A stretch of 11,515 bases of DNA from an uncultured Burkholderiales bacterium (GTDB taxonomy: Bacteria; Pseudomonadota; Gammaproteobacteria; Burkholderiales; Burkholderiaceae_E): NCBI GenBank assembly GCA_903923345.1, contig CAIXXI010000459.1:1-11515 (forward strand). Reading direction: 5' to 3'. Both the position numbers and the translations under genes were made by a program. Positions 1 to 6,671 of the stretch are shown piece by piece. The notes below the pieces were generated by a model, which was given only the letters and a program-made list of their open reading frames with translations, had not been told where the DNA came from and searched no databases. How positions within the stretch are numbered: position 1 is the first letter of the stretch; the number at the start of each line of letters is the position of its first letter.

Positions 1-1460
1 CGGTCGGTGAGCGAGTAGCTGAAGGGCCCGGCTGCAGTGCTGGTCTGAGCCGAGAAGACCTTCTCGTCGAGCGGTGAAGGACTGACCACGAACAGGATGC
101 GGTCTGTGCCAGGCGGGCCGGACGCCTTGATCTTCCAGTTTGGGCGCGGCATCGAAACCATCTGATGCGCACGAACCCGGTTGTCGGCATCGAGTCTGTT
201 CGGAAACAGGAGATAAAAGCTGCGCTCGTCGCTGCCCAGCAAGACGGCATACAGGTAGCCATCGGTGCTGGATCGGACACTGAATTCGAAGGCGTCCTGG
301 CCGATCTTCAAGCGCTCTGGCGCCTTGACCTCGAGCGTTCGGCGAGGGTCAGCCTGGCTGAGAATGTCGTCCAGCGTTCCACGCGGCCCGGTGTCCTGCA
401 CGGTGGGCACACTTTCAGTCGCCGTGTGTGCAGCCGCAGCTGCATTCGACACCGGCGCTGCGTTGACGACCGGCGCAGCATTCGCGATCGGTGGGCTGTT
501 CACGAGCGGTGCGGCGGGCAAGACAGTGGGCACAGACGGCATCGCTGGCACGACCACCAGATTGCGGTTGCCCTTGATCTGCAGGGTTGAGGCCAGCATG
601 CCCAGCGCACGATGCGGCTCGATCAGCCGATTCATCCGGGTTTGAGCGCAGGCCCGAATTTCATCGAGAGAGACTGCGCCGCTGCCGTTCAGGTCACGTG
701 CCTCACCGAGCAGGCATTGCGTCAGGGCATGGGTGGCATGCCCGCCCAGACCTTCGGTGTCCCAGCTGACTTCGTTGAAGTTGGATGAAGCGATCTGAAC
801 GAAATTTTCCTGGCGAATACCCATGCGCGACAACTCGCTCAGCAGGCTTCGGGTCGAAGTCTGATTCACGCCGACATCGCAGCGCCCGCCGGAGGATTCA
901 TTAAATTTCGCCTGCGGGACTCCGCCGGCACTGCCTGACCGGGTCATGCCGCGGATCACCCCCCCGGAAAAGCAGGCATCCATGACCGTGATGACTTTAT
1001 CGGCGACCTGGCTGATCGGTTGAAGATGGGTGGCGATTTCAGCCTCCGACATCACGTCGAGCTCGGTGAACGGCCCTTCCGTGTAGGTTTGAAGCCCTTC
1101 GATGCACCCCTTGCTGCCCGGGAATCGAGCGCCATGACCTGACCAGTAAAACAGGACGCGGTCGCCCGGCTTGACCGCTTCACGCAATGTTGCAAGCGCT
1201 TTCAGGATGCGGGGTTTGGTGGCCGCTGAGTCACGCAATTCAATGATTGCGCGGGAATCAACCCCCATGGCCAAAGCCATTTTCCGGGCGTTTTCGACAT
1301 CCTTCACAACACCTTTGAGCGGCGCGGTCGCCGATGCTTCGGAGTAATTTCCGATGCCGATGATCAGCGCATGTCTGCCTTCGCTCGCCATGGCCAGGTT
1401 GGCATTGACTCCGACCACGATCAGAAACAGCGCCATGACGGATTGCAGCGTGTTGAGCAT
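1..1460 (-). CDS. Exported caspase-like peptidase (metacaspase type, C14) with DUF4384-like C-terminus, 3' end outside window
   Basis: Translating the minus strand from the ATG at 1460-1458 gives 486 codons with no stop before the window edge, so the C-terminus is missing. Residues 1-25 look like a Sec signal (hydrophobic 9-20, AMA-S near 25) although the n-region lacks Lys/Arg. The caspase fold starts at HALIIGIGNY (30-39). The catalytic His is H109 in FYWSGHGARF and the catalytic Cys is C163 in VMDACFSGG, so the dyad is intact. Residues 256-267 (DLNGSGAVSLDE) match a calcium-binding EF-hand loop. An Ala/Pro-rich linker with NAAPV units spans about 305-350. Residues about 375-486 resemble DUF4384 (GYLYAVLLGSDE, LLFPNRLDADNRV, SGPPGTDRI), a domain often found with caspase or kinase domains. 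A GGAGA lies 10 bases before the ATG. By family it should be a Cys endopeptidase, acting outside the cytoplasm; the substrate is unknown. Similar exported metacaspases are common in proteobacteria, so a role in cell death or defence is not shown. Confidence 0.9.
   Translation of the reverse strand, partial: MLNTLQSVMALFLIVVGVNANLAMASEGRHALIIGIGNYSEASATAPLKGVVKDVENARKMALAMGVDSRAIIELRDSAATKPRILKALATLREAVKPGDRVLFYWSGHGARFPGSKGCIEGLQTYTEGPFTELDVMSEAEIATHLQPISQVADKVITVMDACFSGGVIRGMTRSGSAGGVPQAKFNESSGGRCDVGVNQTSTRSLLSELSRMGIRQENFVQIASSNFNEVSWDTEGLGGHATHALTQCLLGEARDLNGSGAVSLDEIRACAQTRMNRLIEPHRALGMLASTLQIKGNRNLVVVPAMPSVPTVLPAAPLVNSPPIANAAPVVNAAPVSNAAAAAHTATESVPTVQDTGPRGTLDDILSQADPRRTLEVKAPERLKIGQDAFEFSVRSSTDGYLYAVLLGSDERSFYLLFPNRLDADNRVRAHQMVSMPRPNWKIKASGPPGTDRILFVVSPSPLDEKVFSAQTSTAAGPFSYSLTD
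426..500 (-). repeat. Short NAAPV-type repeats in the metacaspase linker
   Basis: Residues 321-345 of the caspase-like protein read as imperfect units of N-x-x-P-[IV] (NSPPI, NAAPV, NAAPV) running into an alanine tract. It is a low-complexity linker between the peptidase core and the DUF4384-like domain, probably flexible and extracytoplasmic. Confidence 0.6.
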
Positions 1461-1638
1461 GGGTTTTCGGTCTCCGTTGTTCCCTGCGCAGTCTAGATCC
1501 GAGCGGTTCAAACAGGGGTCGCTGCGCCGACAAGCGACCTATCAGATGGGATGGGTGACAAGCGGGGCTGTGATGCTGTGCGCCTGTCTGAACGAAGTCA
1601 GGCGTGCTGTGAGTGATTGAATTCGGTAGAGTCGCGCC
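1461..1638. promoter_or_regulatory. Divergent intergenic region with two small inverted repeats
   Basis: This 178-bp gap separates the caspase-like gene (minus) from the P1 peptidase gene (plus) and must hold both promoters. Two perfect inverted repeats are visible: GGTCGCT/AGCGACC at 1517-1523 and 1533-1539 (7 bp, 9-nt loop), and CGCCTG/CAGGCG at 1581-1586 and 1599-1604 (6 bp, 12-nt loop). A minus-strand TAGACT at 1495-1490 and a plus-strand TAGAGT at 1627-1632 are possible -10 boxes, but neither has a good -35 partner. The repeats could be operator sites or chance GC-rich structure. Confidence 0.35.
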
Positions 1639-2667
1639 ATGCGTCCCGAACTGCAATCGATGATCGATCTCGCTGCCCACGGCGGATTGACCGATGTCGC
1701 GGGCCTGTTGGTGGGTCACGACACGGATTCGCGCAGACCCACCGGTTGCACCGTGATACTGGCCCCCGACGGAGCGGTGGCCGGTGTCGATGTCCGGGGT
1801 GCGGCTCCGGGCACGCGTGAAACCGATCTGCTCGACCCGGTCAACACGGTCGACACCATTCACGGTCTGCTGCTGTCGGGCGGCAGTGCATTCGGGTTGG
1901 CGGCCGCCACGGGTGTTGTCGACTGGCTCGATGAACGTGGAATTGGGCTGCCAGTGGGGCCGACCCGAGTGCCGATCGTCCCTGCGGCGATTCTGTTTGA
2001 TCTCTGGATGGGTGATCCGGCGATTCGTCCTGATGCATCGAGCGGCCGGCGTGCCTGTGATGCGGCCTCGACGGCCCGGCCTGCAGAAGGCTCGGTCGGT
2101 GCCGGCGCCGGGGCAACTGTGGGCAAGCTCTGGGGCATTGGTCGATCGATGAAGGGCGGTGTCGGCACGGCCAGCCTCAAGGTCGATGGCGTCACCATTG
2201 CGGCCTTGATTGCGGTGAATGCGGTTGGGGATGTGATCGATCCGGGCACGGGCCAGCCGATTGCGGGTGCACTGACGTCAGATGGCCAGGGGCTGCTCGG
2301 CACGACGGCAAGCCTGATTGCAGGCGACACACCCGGAGCACCGATTCGTGCATCGGCCACCACGATCGGCTGCGTGGCGACCGATGCTGTGTTGAGCAAA
2401 GCTGACTGCACACGCCTGGCCTGCTGCGCCCATGATGGCCTGGCGCGAACGATCGACCCGGTGCACACCCTGTATGACGGCGATACCCTGTTCGCGCTGG
2501 CCACCGGGCGCAAGGCTCGTCCGGTCAATCTGCTGGCCTTGTCGGCCGCAGCCGCACAGGTCACTGCCTTGGCCGTCCTGAGGGCGGTCTACTGCGCGCA
2601 CGCGGTGAGCGCGCCGGGTGTGCCGCAGGTGAGGACCTGGTCTGAATTCCGGAAGGGGACCGTGTGA
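1639..2667 (+). CDS. P1 family (S58, DmpA/NylC-like) N-terminal nucleophile peptidase
   Basis: This 342-aa protein fits the S58/DmpA family, whose members (DmpA aminopeptidase, BapA beta-aminopeptidase, the nylon-oligomer hydrolase NylC) cut themselves into two chains and use the newly exposed Ser/Thr as nucleophile. Family landmarks are LTDVAGLLVGH (17-27), GCTVILAPDGAVAGVDVRG (36-54), HGLLLSGGSAFGL (75-87), VGAGAGATVGKL (153-164), MKGGVGTAS (171-179), VNAVGDVIDPGTG (193-205), TTIGCVATDAVLSK (241-254) and HDGLAR...PVHTLYDGDTLFALATG (265-290). By alignment from memory, the expected nucleophile is Thr241; the residue before it is Ala240, where I expect Asn. No signal peptide is apparent, so it is probably cytoplasmic. 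No convincing Shine-Dalgarno precedes the ATG, but the conserved TDV motif lies shortly after it. It ends overlapping the SIMPL gene and is likely co-transcribed with it. The substrate cannot be predicted. Confidence 0.92.
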   Translation: MRPELQSMIDLAAHGGLTDVAGLLVGHDTDSRRPTGCTVILAPDGAVAGVDVRGAAPGTRETDLLDPVNTVDTIHGLLLSGGSAFGLAAATGVVDWLDERGIGLPVGPTRVPIVPAAILFDLWMGDPAIRPDASSGRRACDAASTARPAEGSVGAGAGATVGKLWGIGRSMKGGVGTASLKVDGVTIAALIAVNAVGDVIDPGTGQPIAGALTSDGQGLLGTTASLIAGDTPGAPIRASATTIGCVATDAVLSKADCTRLACCAHDGLARTIDPVHTLYDGDTLFALATGRKARPVNLLALSAAAAQVTALAVLRAVYCAHAVSAPGVPQVRTWSEFRKGTV

Positions 2668-3386
2668 CGATGAAGCGCACAAGAAGCAGTGTTGGCAGAG
2701 TCATCACGGGCCGGGTGGTGTCAGCCCTGACGATCCTATGTGCTTCGGCGAGTTGGGCTGCCGGGCCGACTTTGCAACTGACTCATCAGTCCATGCGAGC
2801 AGTTGCCAATGACGAGATGGTGGTCACGATGGCAGCTGATCGCGAGGGTCCGCAAGTCGGGCCTCTGAATGAGGCCGTGGTCTCGCAGCTCAATGCCGCG
2901 ATCGCAGAAGCCCGCAGGGTGGATGGGGTCCAGGCGCGTCTGGGCGGGGTCTCGACTCAGCCCAACTACACACGCGAGGGCAAACCGAATGGCTGGCGGG
3001 TCCGCGGCGAGGTGGTGCTCGAGTCAGGCCGAATGCCGGCTCTGGCTCAGCTCGCGAGCAAGCTCGGGGAGCGGCTGCAGGTGAGCTCGGTTCAGTTCCG
3101 GCTGTCACGGGAGCGGCGTCGTGCCGAGGAGCAGAGCTTGTTGCGTGAGGCGGCCCAAGGCTTTCGAGACAAAGCGCTTCAGGCTGCACAGGCCTTCGGT
3201 TACAAGGGCTACGACATTCGGGAGCTGGTGCTTCAGCCCGGGCAGGGTTCGATCCCACGTCCGATGATGATGGCCCGCAATGCCCCTGATATGGCCGCGG
3301 CTGCACCGCCGCCGCCATTGCCCGACGAAGGCGGCGACTCTGACGTGTCGGTTGCCGTCAGCGGCACGGTGGAACTGACGCGCTGA
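2664..3386 (+). CDS. Periplasmic SIMPL domain (DUF541) protein
   Basis: The 240-aa product begins with a basic n-region and hydrophobic core (residues 4-31) ending SWA-A, a Sec signal cleaved near 32/33. The mature part matches the SIMPL/DUF541 (YggE/BP26-like) family: strand-rich opening with NDEMVVTMAADREG (49-62), a conserved helix NEAVVSQLNAAIAEAR (69-84), the VSTQPNY...GWRVRGEVVLES segment (96-121), VQFRLSRERRRAEEQSLLREA (143-163) and the C-terminal helix and strand KALQAAQAFGYKGYDIREL (170-188). A proline tract at 215-220 precedes the last strand. Family members form periplasmic or outer-membrane-associated oligomers of poorly defined function. The GTG start (2664) overlaps the stop of the P1 peptidase as GTGA, with GGAAGGGG at 2651-2658 at suitable spacing; an in-frame ATG at 2670 is the alternative. 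It ends 4 bp from the convergent MFS gene, leaving no room for a separate terminator. Confidence 0.88.
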   Translation: MTMKRTRSSVGRVITGRVVSALTILCASASWAAGPTLQLTHQSMRAVANDEMVVTMAADREGPQVGPLNEAVVSQLNAAIAEARRVDGVQARLGGVSTQPNYTREGKPNGWRVRGEVVLESGRMPALAQLASKLGERLQVSSVQFRLSRERRRAEEQSLLREAAQGFRDKALQAAQAFGYKGYDIRELVLQPGQGSIPRPMMMARNAPDMAAAAPPPPLPDEGGDSDVSVAVSGTVELTR

Positions 3387-3390
3387 GCGA

Positions 3391-4605
3391 TCAGCCCCGG
3401 CTGCGCCACAGCATCGCTGCGACACTCAAGGCAATCAGCGAATAGATCCAGAACAGGGGCGGGATGCCGACGATCTCGCCGATCAGACCGAGTGCCAGGG
3501 GCAGCAGAATTTGCGAGGCGCTCAGCAGGGTCAGTCGCAAGCCGGCGGCTTCACCGGCACGTCCCGCTGGCGACGCGCTGTGCAGGGCCGATAACAACAG
3601 CGGCTGGCCAATGCCTGGCCCCATGCCCAGCATGAAGGCCATTGCCATGGCCACAGGCAGCACGCTTGAAAAAGGCATGATGGCGTAACCGGTCAGGCTC
3701 AAACCGAGAGCCACGATCACCCAGTTTGAGGTGCTCATCACGGTCAGCAGGCGCGCCAGCAACAGCCTCACGACCAGGGATCCGGTTGAGAACGACGCGA
3801 TCACCATTCCAACCGAAGACGCGCTCAGACCGATCGAATGAGCATGCAGCGGAATCAGAAACTGAAAGGCATCCCAGGCTGCGGCAATGGTCAGCGATGC
3901 GATCAGCGCATGTCGCAAGGGGCGGGCGCTGAGCAACTCGATCGTGGAAGTCCAGAAGCGCTTCGGCGTCTGATCGGAGCCCGGATCGGCATCGCGTGAG
4001 CTGGCGCCGATCGGCAGGTGCCGCTCGAATGGAAAGCGATAACAGGCAATCGCCACACACAGGCTGATGATCGACAACACCGCAAAGGCAGCTCGATAGC
4101 CTGCATGGTCAATCACAAAGCCCGCGATCGGCGGGCCCAGCATGCCCGAGAATGAATAGCTCATGGTGAGCAGGTTGAAGTTGGCGGTTCGCCGGGACGG
4201 ACCACCCAATTCACCTGCGGCATGCTGCATTCCGAGGCTGAAGCACATGTGGCCCAGGCCAATGACGATGGCGGCCATGGCCAGGACCCATGGATTCAGC
4301 ATGAAGGCGCAGCAGACCATGCCAATGCAGGCCAGCAATCCGCCAGCAGCCATCGGCAGACGCACTCCGACCCGGTCAATCAACTTGCCACCGCGCACAG
4401 CGAACATCAGCGGCATCAGGCTGAACGCAGCAATGATCAAACCGATGCTGGACGGTGACAAGCCGAGATGGACCGCGCTCAGCGCGGTGGTCACCCGAGT
4501 GCCGACCACTGAGGTTGAGAGCATTGCACCCAGCAGCATCACCCAGCGCATGGCCGGATCGGCCGTGATTCGCTGCGGACGCTGAGGGGTGCGGGGCGCG
4601 CTCAA
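3391..4605 (-). CDS. MFS transporter, 12 transmembrane segments
   Basis: The 404-aa protein is strongly hydrophobic, with about 12 predicted membrane spans split into two halves by a polar loop at about 191-230. A motif A-like loop GGKLIDRVGVR (72-82) lies between spans 2 and 3, and GMLGPPIAG (154-162) resembles motif C of the antiporter-type MFS. The reading frame opens with TTG at 4605, 12 bp after the stop of the crotonase gene; an in-frame TGA at 4614 excludes longer forms, and the next ATG is at 4551 (residue 19). Neither start has an obvious Shine-Dalgarno, so translational coupling is likely and the start is uncertain. Its place as last gene of an acyl-CoA catabolic operon suggests import of the pathway's acid substrate or export of a by-product. 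The family alone does not give the substrate. Confidence 0.88.
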   Translation of the reverse strand: MSAPRTPQRPQRITADPAMRWVMLLGAMLSTSVVGTRVTTALSAVHLGLSPSSIGLIIAAFSLMPLMFAVRGGKLIDRVGVRLPMAAGGLLACIGMVCCAFMLNPWVLAMAAIVIGLGHMCFSLGMQHAAGELGGPSRRTANFNLLTMSYSFSGMLGPPIAGFVIDHAGYRAAFAVLSIISLCVAIACYRFPFERHLPIGASSRDADPGSDQTPKRFWTSTIELLSARPLRHALIASLTIAAAWDAFQFLIPLHAHSIGLSASSVGMVIASFSTGSLVVRLLLARLLTVMSTSNWVIVALGLSLTGYAIMPFSSVLPVAMAMAFMLGMGPGIGQPLLLSALHSASPAGRAGEAAGLRLTLLSASQILLPLALGLIGEIVGIPPLFWIYSLIALSVAAMLWRSRG

Positions 4606-4617
4606 TTCAGGTCAGGC

Positions 4618-5400
4618 TCATCGTCCCTTGAAGACCGCGGGCCTCTTCTCAAGGAAAGCATTGACCCCTTCCCGATGGTCTTCGGTTTTGATGGCCTGCT
4701 TCTGCAGCAGGGCTTCCAGCTCGAGCTGGTCTGCCAGACCATTTCGACCGGTGGCAGCGAGCGACTGCTTGATAAAGTCATAGGCTCGGGTGGGCATCGC
4801 GGCCATGCGGGTCGCGATCGCCCGGGCCTGCGCCATCAGTTCACTGTCCGGATAGACCTTCCACAGGAGTCCGTAGTCGAGCGCTTCGGCAGCGGTGATC
4901 CGGTCGGCGAGCATCATCAGGGCTCGGGCGCGCACGTCGCCCACGATGCGTGGCAAGAACCAGGTGCTGCCGCAGTCCGGCAACAAGCCAATCCGGGCAA
5001 ATGCCTGCAGGAAGGTGGCGGATTCAGCGGCCAGAACGATGTCGCAGGCCAGGGCCAGGCTCATGCCACCGCCCGCTGCCGTGCCATTGATGGCGCCGAC
5101 GATCGGCTTGGGCAGCTGTCGCATGGCCAGAATGATTGGGTGATAGAGCTGGCGCATCGCGTCTTCGACATCGCGGCCGGTGCGCATCGAATTGGTGTTC
5201 AGATCGGCGCCGGCACAAAAACCGCGCCCCGTGCCGGTCAGCAGAACCACCCTGACCGAATCGTCTGACTTGGCCTGCGACAGGCCTGCGTACAACTGGG
5301 TGAGTAATTCCAGATTCATCGAATTGAGCACTGCAGGACGATTCAGGGTGAGGGTCAGAATCCCGTCCTGCACGCTCGATAGCACCGTGCTGTCACTCAT
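4618..5400 (-). CDS. Enoyl-CoA hydratase/isomerase family protein (crotonase fold, PaaG-like)
   Basis: The 260-aa length and motifs are typical of crotonases. The oxyanion-hole regions are GRGFCAGADL (58-67) and NGTAAGGGMSLALACDI (105-121). The family glutamates used for water addition by hydratases are not evident: the first site falls in GGGMSLAL. Asp142 in IGLLPDCGSTW (137-147) sits where PaaG-type isomerases (1,2-epoxyphenylacetyl-CoA isomerase) and delta3-delta2-enoyl isomerases carry a catalytic Asp. So isomerase chemistry is at least as likely as hydration. The C-terminal part (FIKQSL, EDHREGVNAFLEKRPAVFKGR) is standard for the family. An excellent Shine-Dalgarno AGGAGGAG (5415-5408 on the minus strand) fixes the start. 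It lies 28 bp after the acyl-CoA dehydrogenase stop and 12 bp before the MFS gene, as the middle gene of an operon. With no phenylacetate genes in view, paaG is not assigned. Confidence 0.92.
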   Translation of the reverse strand: MSDSTVLSSVQDGILTLTLNRPAVLNSMNLELLTQLYAGLSQAKSDDSVRVVLLTGTGRGFCAGADLNTNSMRTGRDVEDAMRQLYHPIILAMRQLPKPIVGAINGTAAGGGMSLALACDIVLAAESATFLQAFARIGLLPDCGSTWFLPRIVGDVRARALMMLADRITAAEALDYGLLWKVYPDSELMAQARAIATRMAAMPTRAYDFIKQSLAATGRNGLADQLELEALLQKQAIKTEDHREGVNAFLEKRPAVFKGR

Positions 5401-5428
5401 GGTTGTTCTCCTCCTGAAATGGGTGGGT

Positions 5429-6598
5429 TCATCCCTGCCGGGGCAGGATGCCCATCGTCTTGGCGATGATGCCCATCATCACTTCATCGGCCCCGCCGCC
5501 GATCGAGCCCAGGCGGGTATCGCGCCAGAAGCGGTTGACGCGGGTTTCTTCCATGTATCCCATGCCGCCCCAGAACTGCACGCACCAGTCGGCGACTTCC
5601 CGAGCGGTTCTCGCGCCCTTGAGCTTGACCATCGAGGCGAGTTGCGTGACGTCTTCGCCCTGGATGTACAGCGCGACCGCCTTGTGGAACAGCGCACCGA
5701 CGGCCTCGACTTCGGTCATCAGCTCGGCGAGCTTGTAGTAGATGTACTGATTGTCGAGCAAGGGCTTGCCAAAGGCTTTGCGCTCGCGAAGGTAGTCAAT
5801 GGTTTCATGAATGACATGTTTGCTCTTTTGCCATCCGGCACCAGCCCACAGCCGCTCCTCCTGGAACTGCTGCATCTGGTACATGAAACCCATGCCTTCT
5901 TCGCCGATGCGATAGCGCTGCGGCACGCGCACGCCGTCGAAATGCAGTTGTGCGGTGTCCGAGGCGTTCATGCCGACTTTCTTGAGCTTGCGGGCCACCT
6001 CGACCCCCTTTGTGTCCATCGGCACACAAATGAGCGTCTTGTTGCGGTGAAGCGAGCCTTCTGAGGTGTTGGCAAGCAAACAGATCCAGTCGGCCTGCGT
6101 GCCATTGGTGGTCCACATCTTGCCGCCGTCGATGATGTAGTCGTCACCGTCCTTGCGGGCCGTGGTGCGAATCGATGCGACATCCGATCCGGCACCGACT
6201 TCCGAGACGCCCAGGCAGGCCACGTATTCGCCTGAGATTGACGGTGCCAGGAACTGCTGTCGCACTTCGTCGTTGCCATGCTTGGCAAGCGCCGGGGTGG
6301 CCATGTCGGTCTGCACCCCGATGGCCATCGGAATGGCGCCGCAGCGAATGTGCGAAAGGCCCTCGGCCATCGCGGCCGCGTAGGAATAATCCAGTCCCAT
6401 GCCGCCGTATTCGAGTGGCTTGTGGACCCCAAGCAAGCCGAGCTTGCCCATTTTTCGGAACACCTCATGGGCGGGGAAGATCTCGGCCTTCTCCCATTCA
6501 TCGACATGCGGGTTGATCTCGGCATCGATGAATTTCTTCAGTGTGTCCTGCAGTGCCAGATGCTCCGGGGTGTACGGCGAGGCGGCGAGTTGATTCAT
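5429..6598 (-). CDS. Acyl-CoA dehydrogenase (AtuD-like, FAD-dependent)
   Basis: The 389-aa protein has the full acyl-CoA dehydrogenase layout: N-terminal helical domain (about 10-125), beta domain with the flavin-contacting CLGVSEVGAGSDVASIRTTA (128-147) and KMWTTNG (160-166), then the C-terminal helical domain with RKAFGKPLLDNQ (273-284) and QFWGGMGYMEETRVNRFWRD (341-360). At the site of the MCAD-type Glu there is Gly (SIGGGADEVM, 365-374). The base is more likely Glu248 in FQEERLW, the position used by isovaleryl- and long-chain-type enzymes. The N-terminal half (NPHVDEWEKAEIFPAHEVFRKMG, 29-51) recalls AtuD, citronellyl-CoA dehydrogenase, from memory. It should oxidise an acyl-CoA to the 2-enoyl-CoA, passing electrons to ETF. 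AGGAGA (6611-6606 on the minus strand) precedes the ATG. It is the first gene of the three-gene minus-strand operon, diverging from the SDR gene. The acyl substrate is not determinable here. Confidence 0.93.
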   Translation of the reverse strand: MNQLAASPYTPEHLALQDTLKKFIDAEINPHVDEWEKAEIFPAHEVFRKMGKLGLLGVHKPLEYGGMGLDYSYAAAMAEGLSHIRCGAIPMAIGVQTDMATPALAKHGNDEVRQQFLAPSISGEYVACLGVSEVGAGSDVASIRTTARKDGDDYIIDGGKMWTTNGTQADWICLLANTSEGSLHRNKTLICVPMDTKGVEVARKLKKVGMNASDTAQLHFDGVRVPQRYRIGEEGMGFMYQMQQFQEERLWAGAGWQKSKHVIHETIDYLRERKAFGKPLLDNQYIYYKLAELMTEVEAVGALFHKAVALYIQGEDVTQLASMVKLKGARTAREVADWCVQFWGGMGYMEETRVNRFWRDTRLGSIGGGADEVMMGIIAKTMGILPRQG

Positions 6599-6671
6599 GG
6601 TGCGGTCTCCTGATGTTCTGTCTGTGCATGACTATACTGAGATTCCAATCACATTCAGGAGGACAACCCGC
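6599..6671. promoter_or_regulatory. Compact divergent promoter with overlapping -10 elements
   Basis: The 73-bp gap between the acyl-CoA dehydrogenase (minus) and SDR (plus) genes contains ACTATACT at 6631-6638. On the plus strand TATACT (6633-6638) is a good -10, with CTGATG (6610-6615) 17 bp upstream as a weak -35. On the minus strand TATAGT (6636-6631) is an equally good -10 with a weak CTGAAT 16 bp upstream. The two boxes overlap by 4 bp, which would make the two operons compete or be controlled together. Shine-Dalgarno AGGAGG (6657-6662) serves the plus gene. Confidence 0.5.

Noticed and set aside
165..645. Two overlapping plus-strand open frames
   Set aside because: Both lie opposite the metacaspase linker and DUF4384-like region; their composition is low-complexity shadow translation and the minus-strand protein has clear motifs.
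1..1460. Defence-system interpretation of the caspase-like gene
   Set aside because: The protein carries a signal peptide and no nuclease, sensor, CRISPR, reverse transcriptase or gasdermin-like gene is adjacent in the visible DNA.
1258..1863. 201-aa minus-strand open frame across the metacaspase start and the P1 peptidase start
   Set aside because: It is His/Arg-rich with no recognisable domain and crosses the divergent intergenic region; the two well-supported genes explain the DNA.
1860..2564. 234-aa minus-strand open frame
   Set aside because: It is antisense to the P1 peptidase, a typical GC-rich shadow frame without motifs or a ribosome binding site.
4675..5268. 197-aa plus-strand open frame
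   Set aside because: It is the shadow of the crotonase gene on the opposite strand.
5180..6064. 294-aa plus-strand open frame
   Set aside because: It is antisense to the acyl-CoA dehydrogenase and crotonase genes, whose proteins are unambiguous; it contains no domain.
5429..6598. Loss of the catalytic Glu in the acyl-CoA dehydrogenase (Gly at the MCAD site)
   Set aside because: Isovaleryl- and long-chain-type family members use a different Glu, and Glu248 in EERL is present, so the enzyme is likely active.
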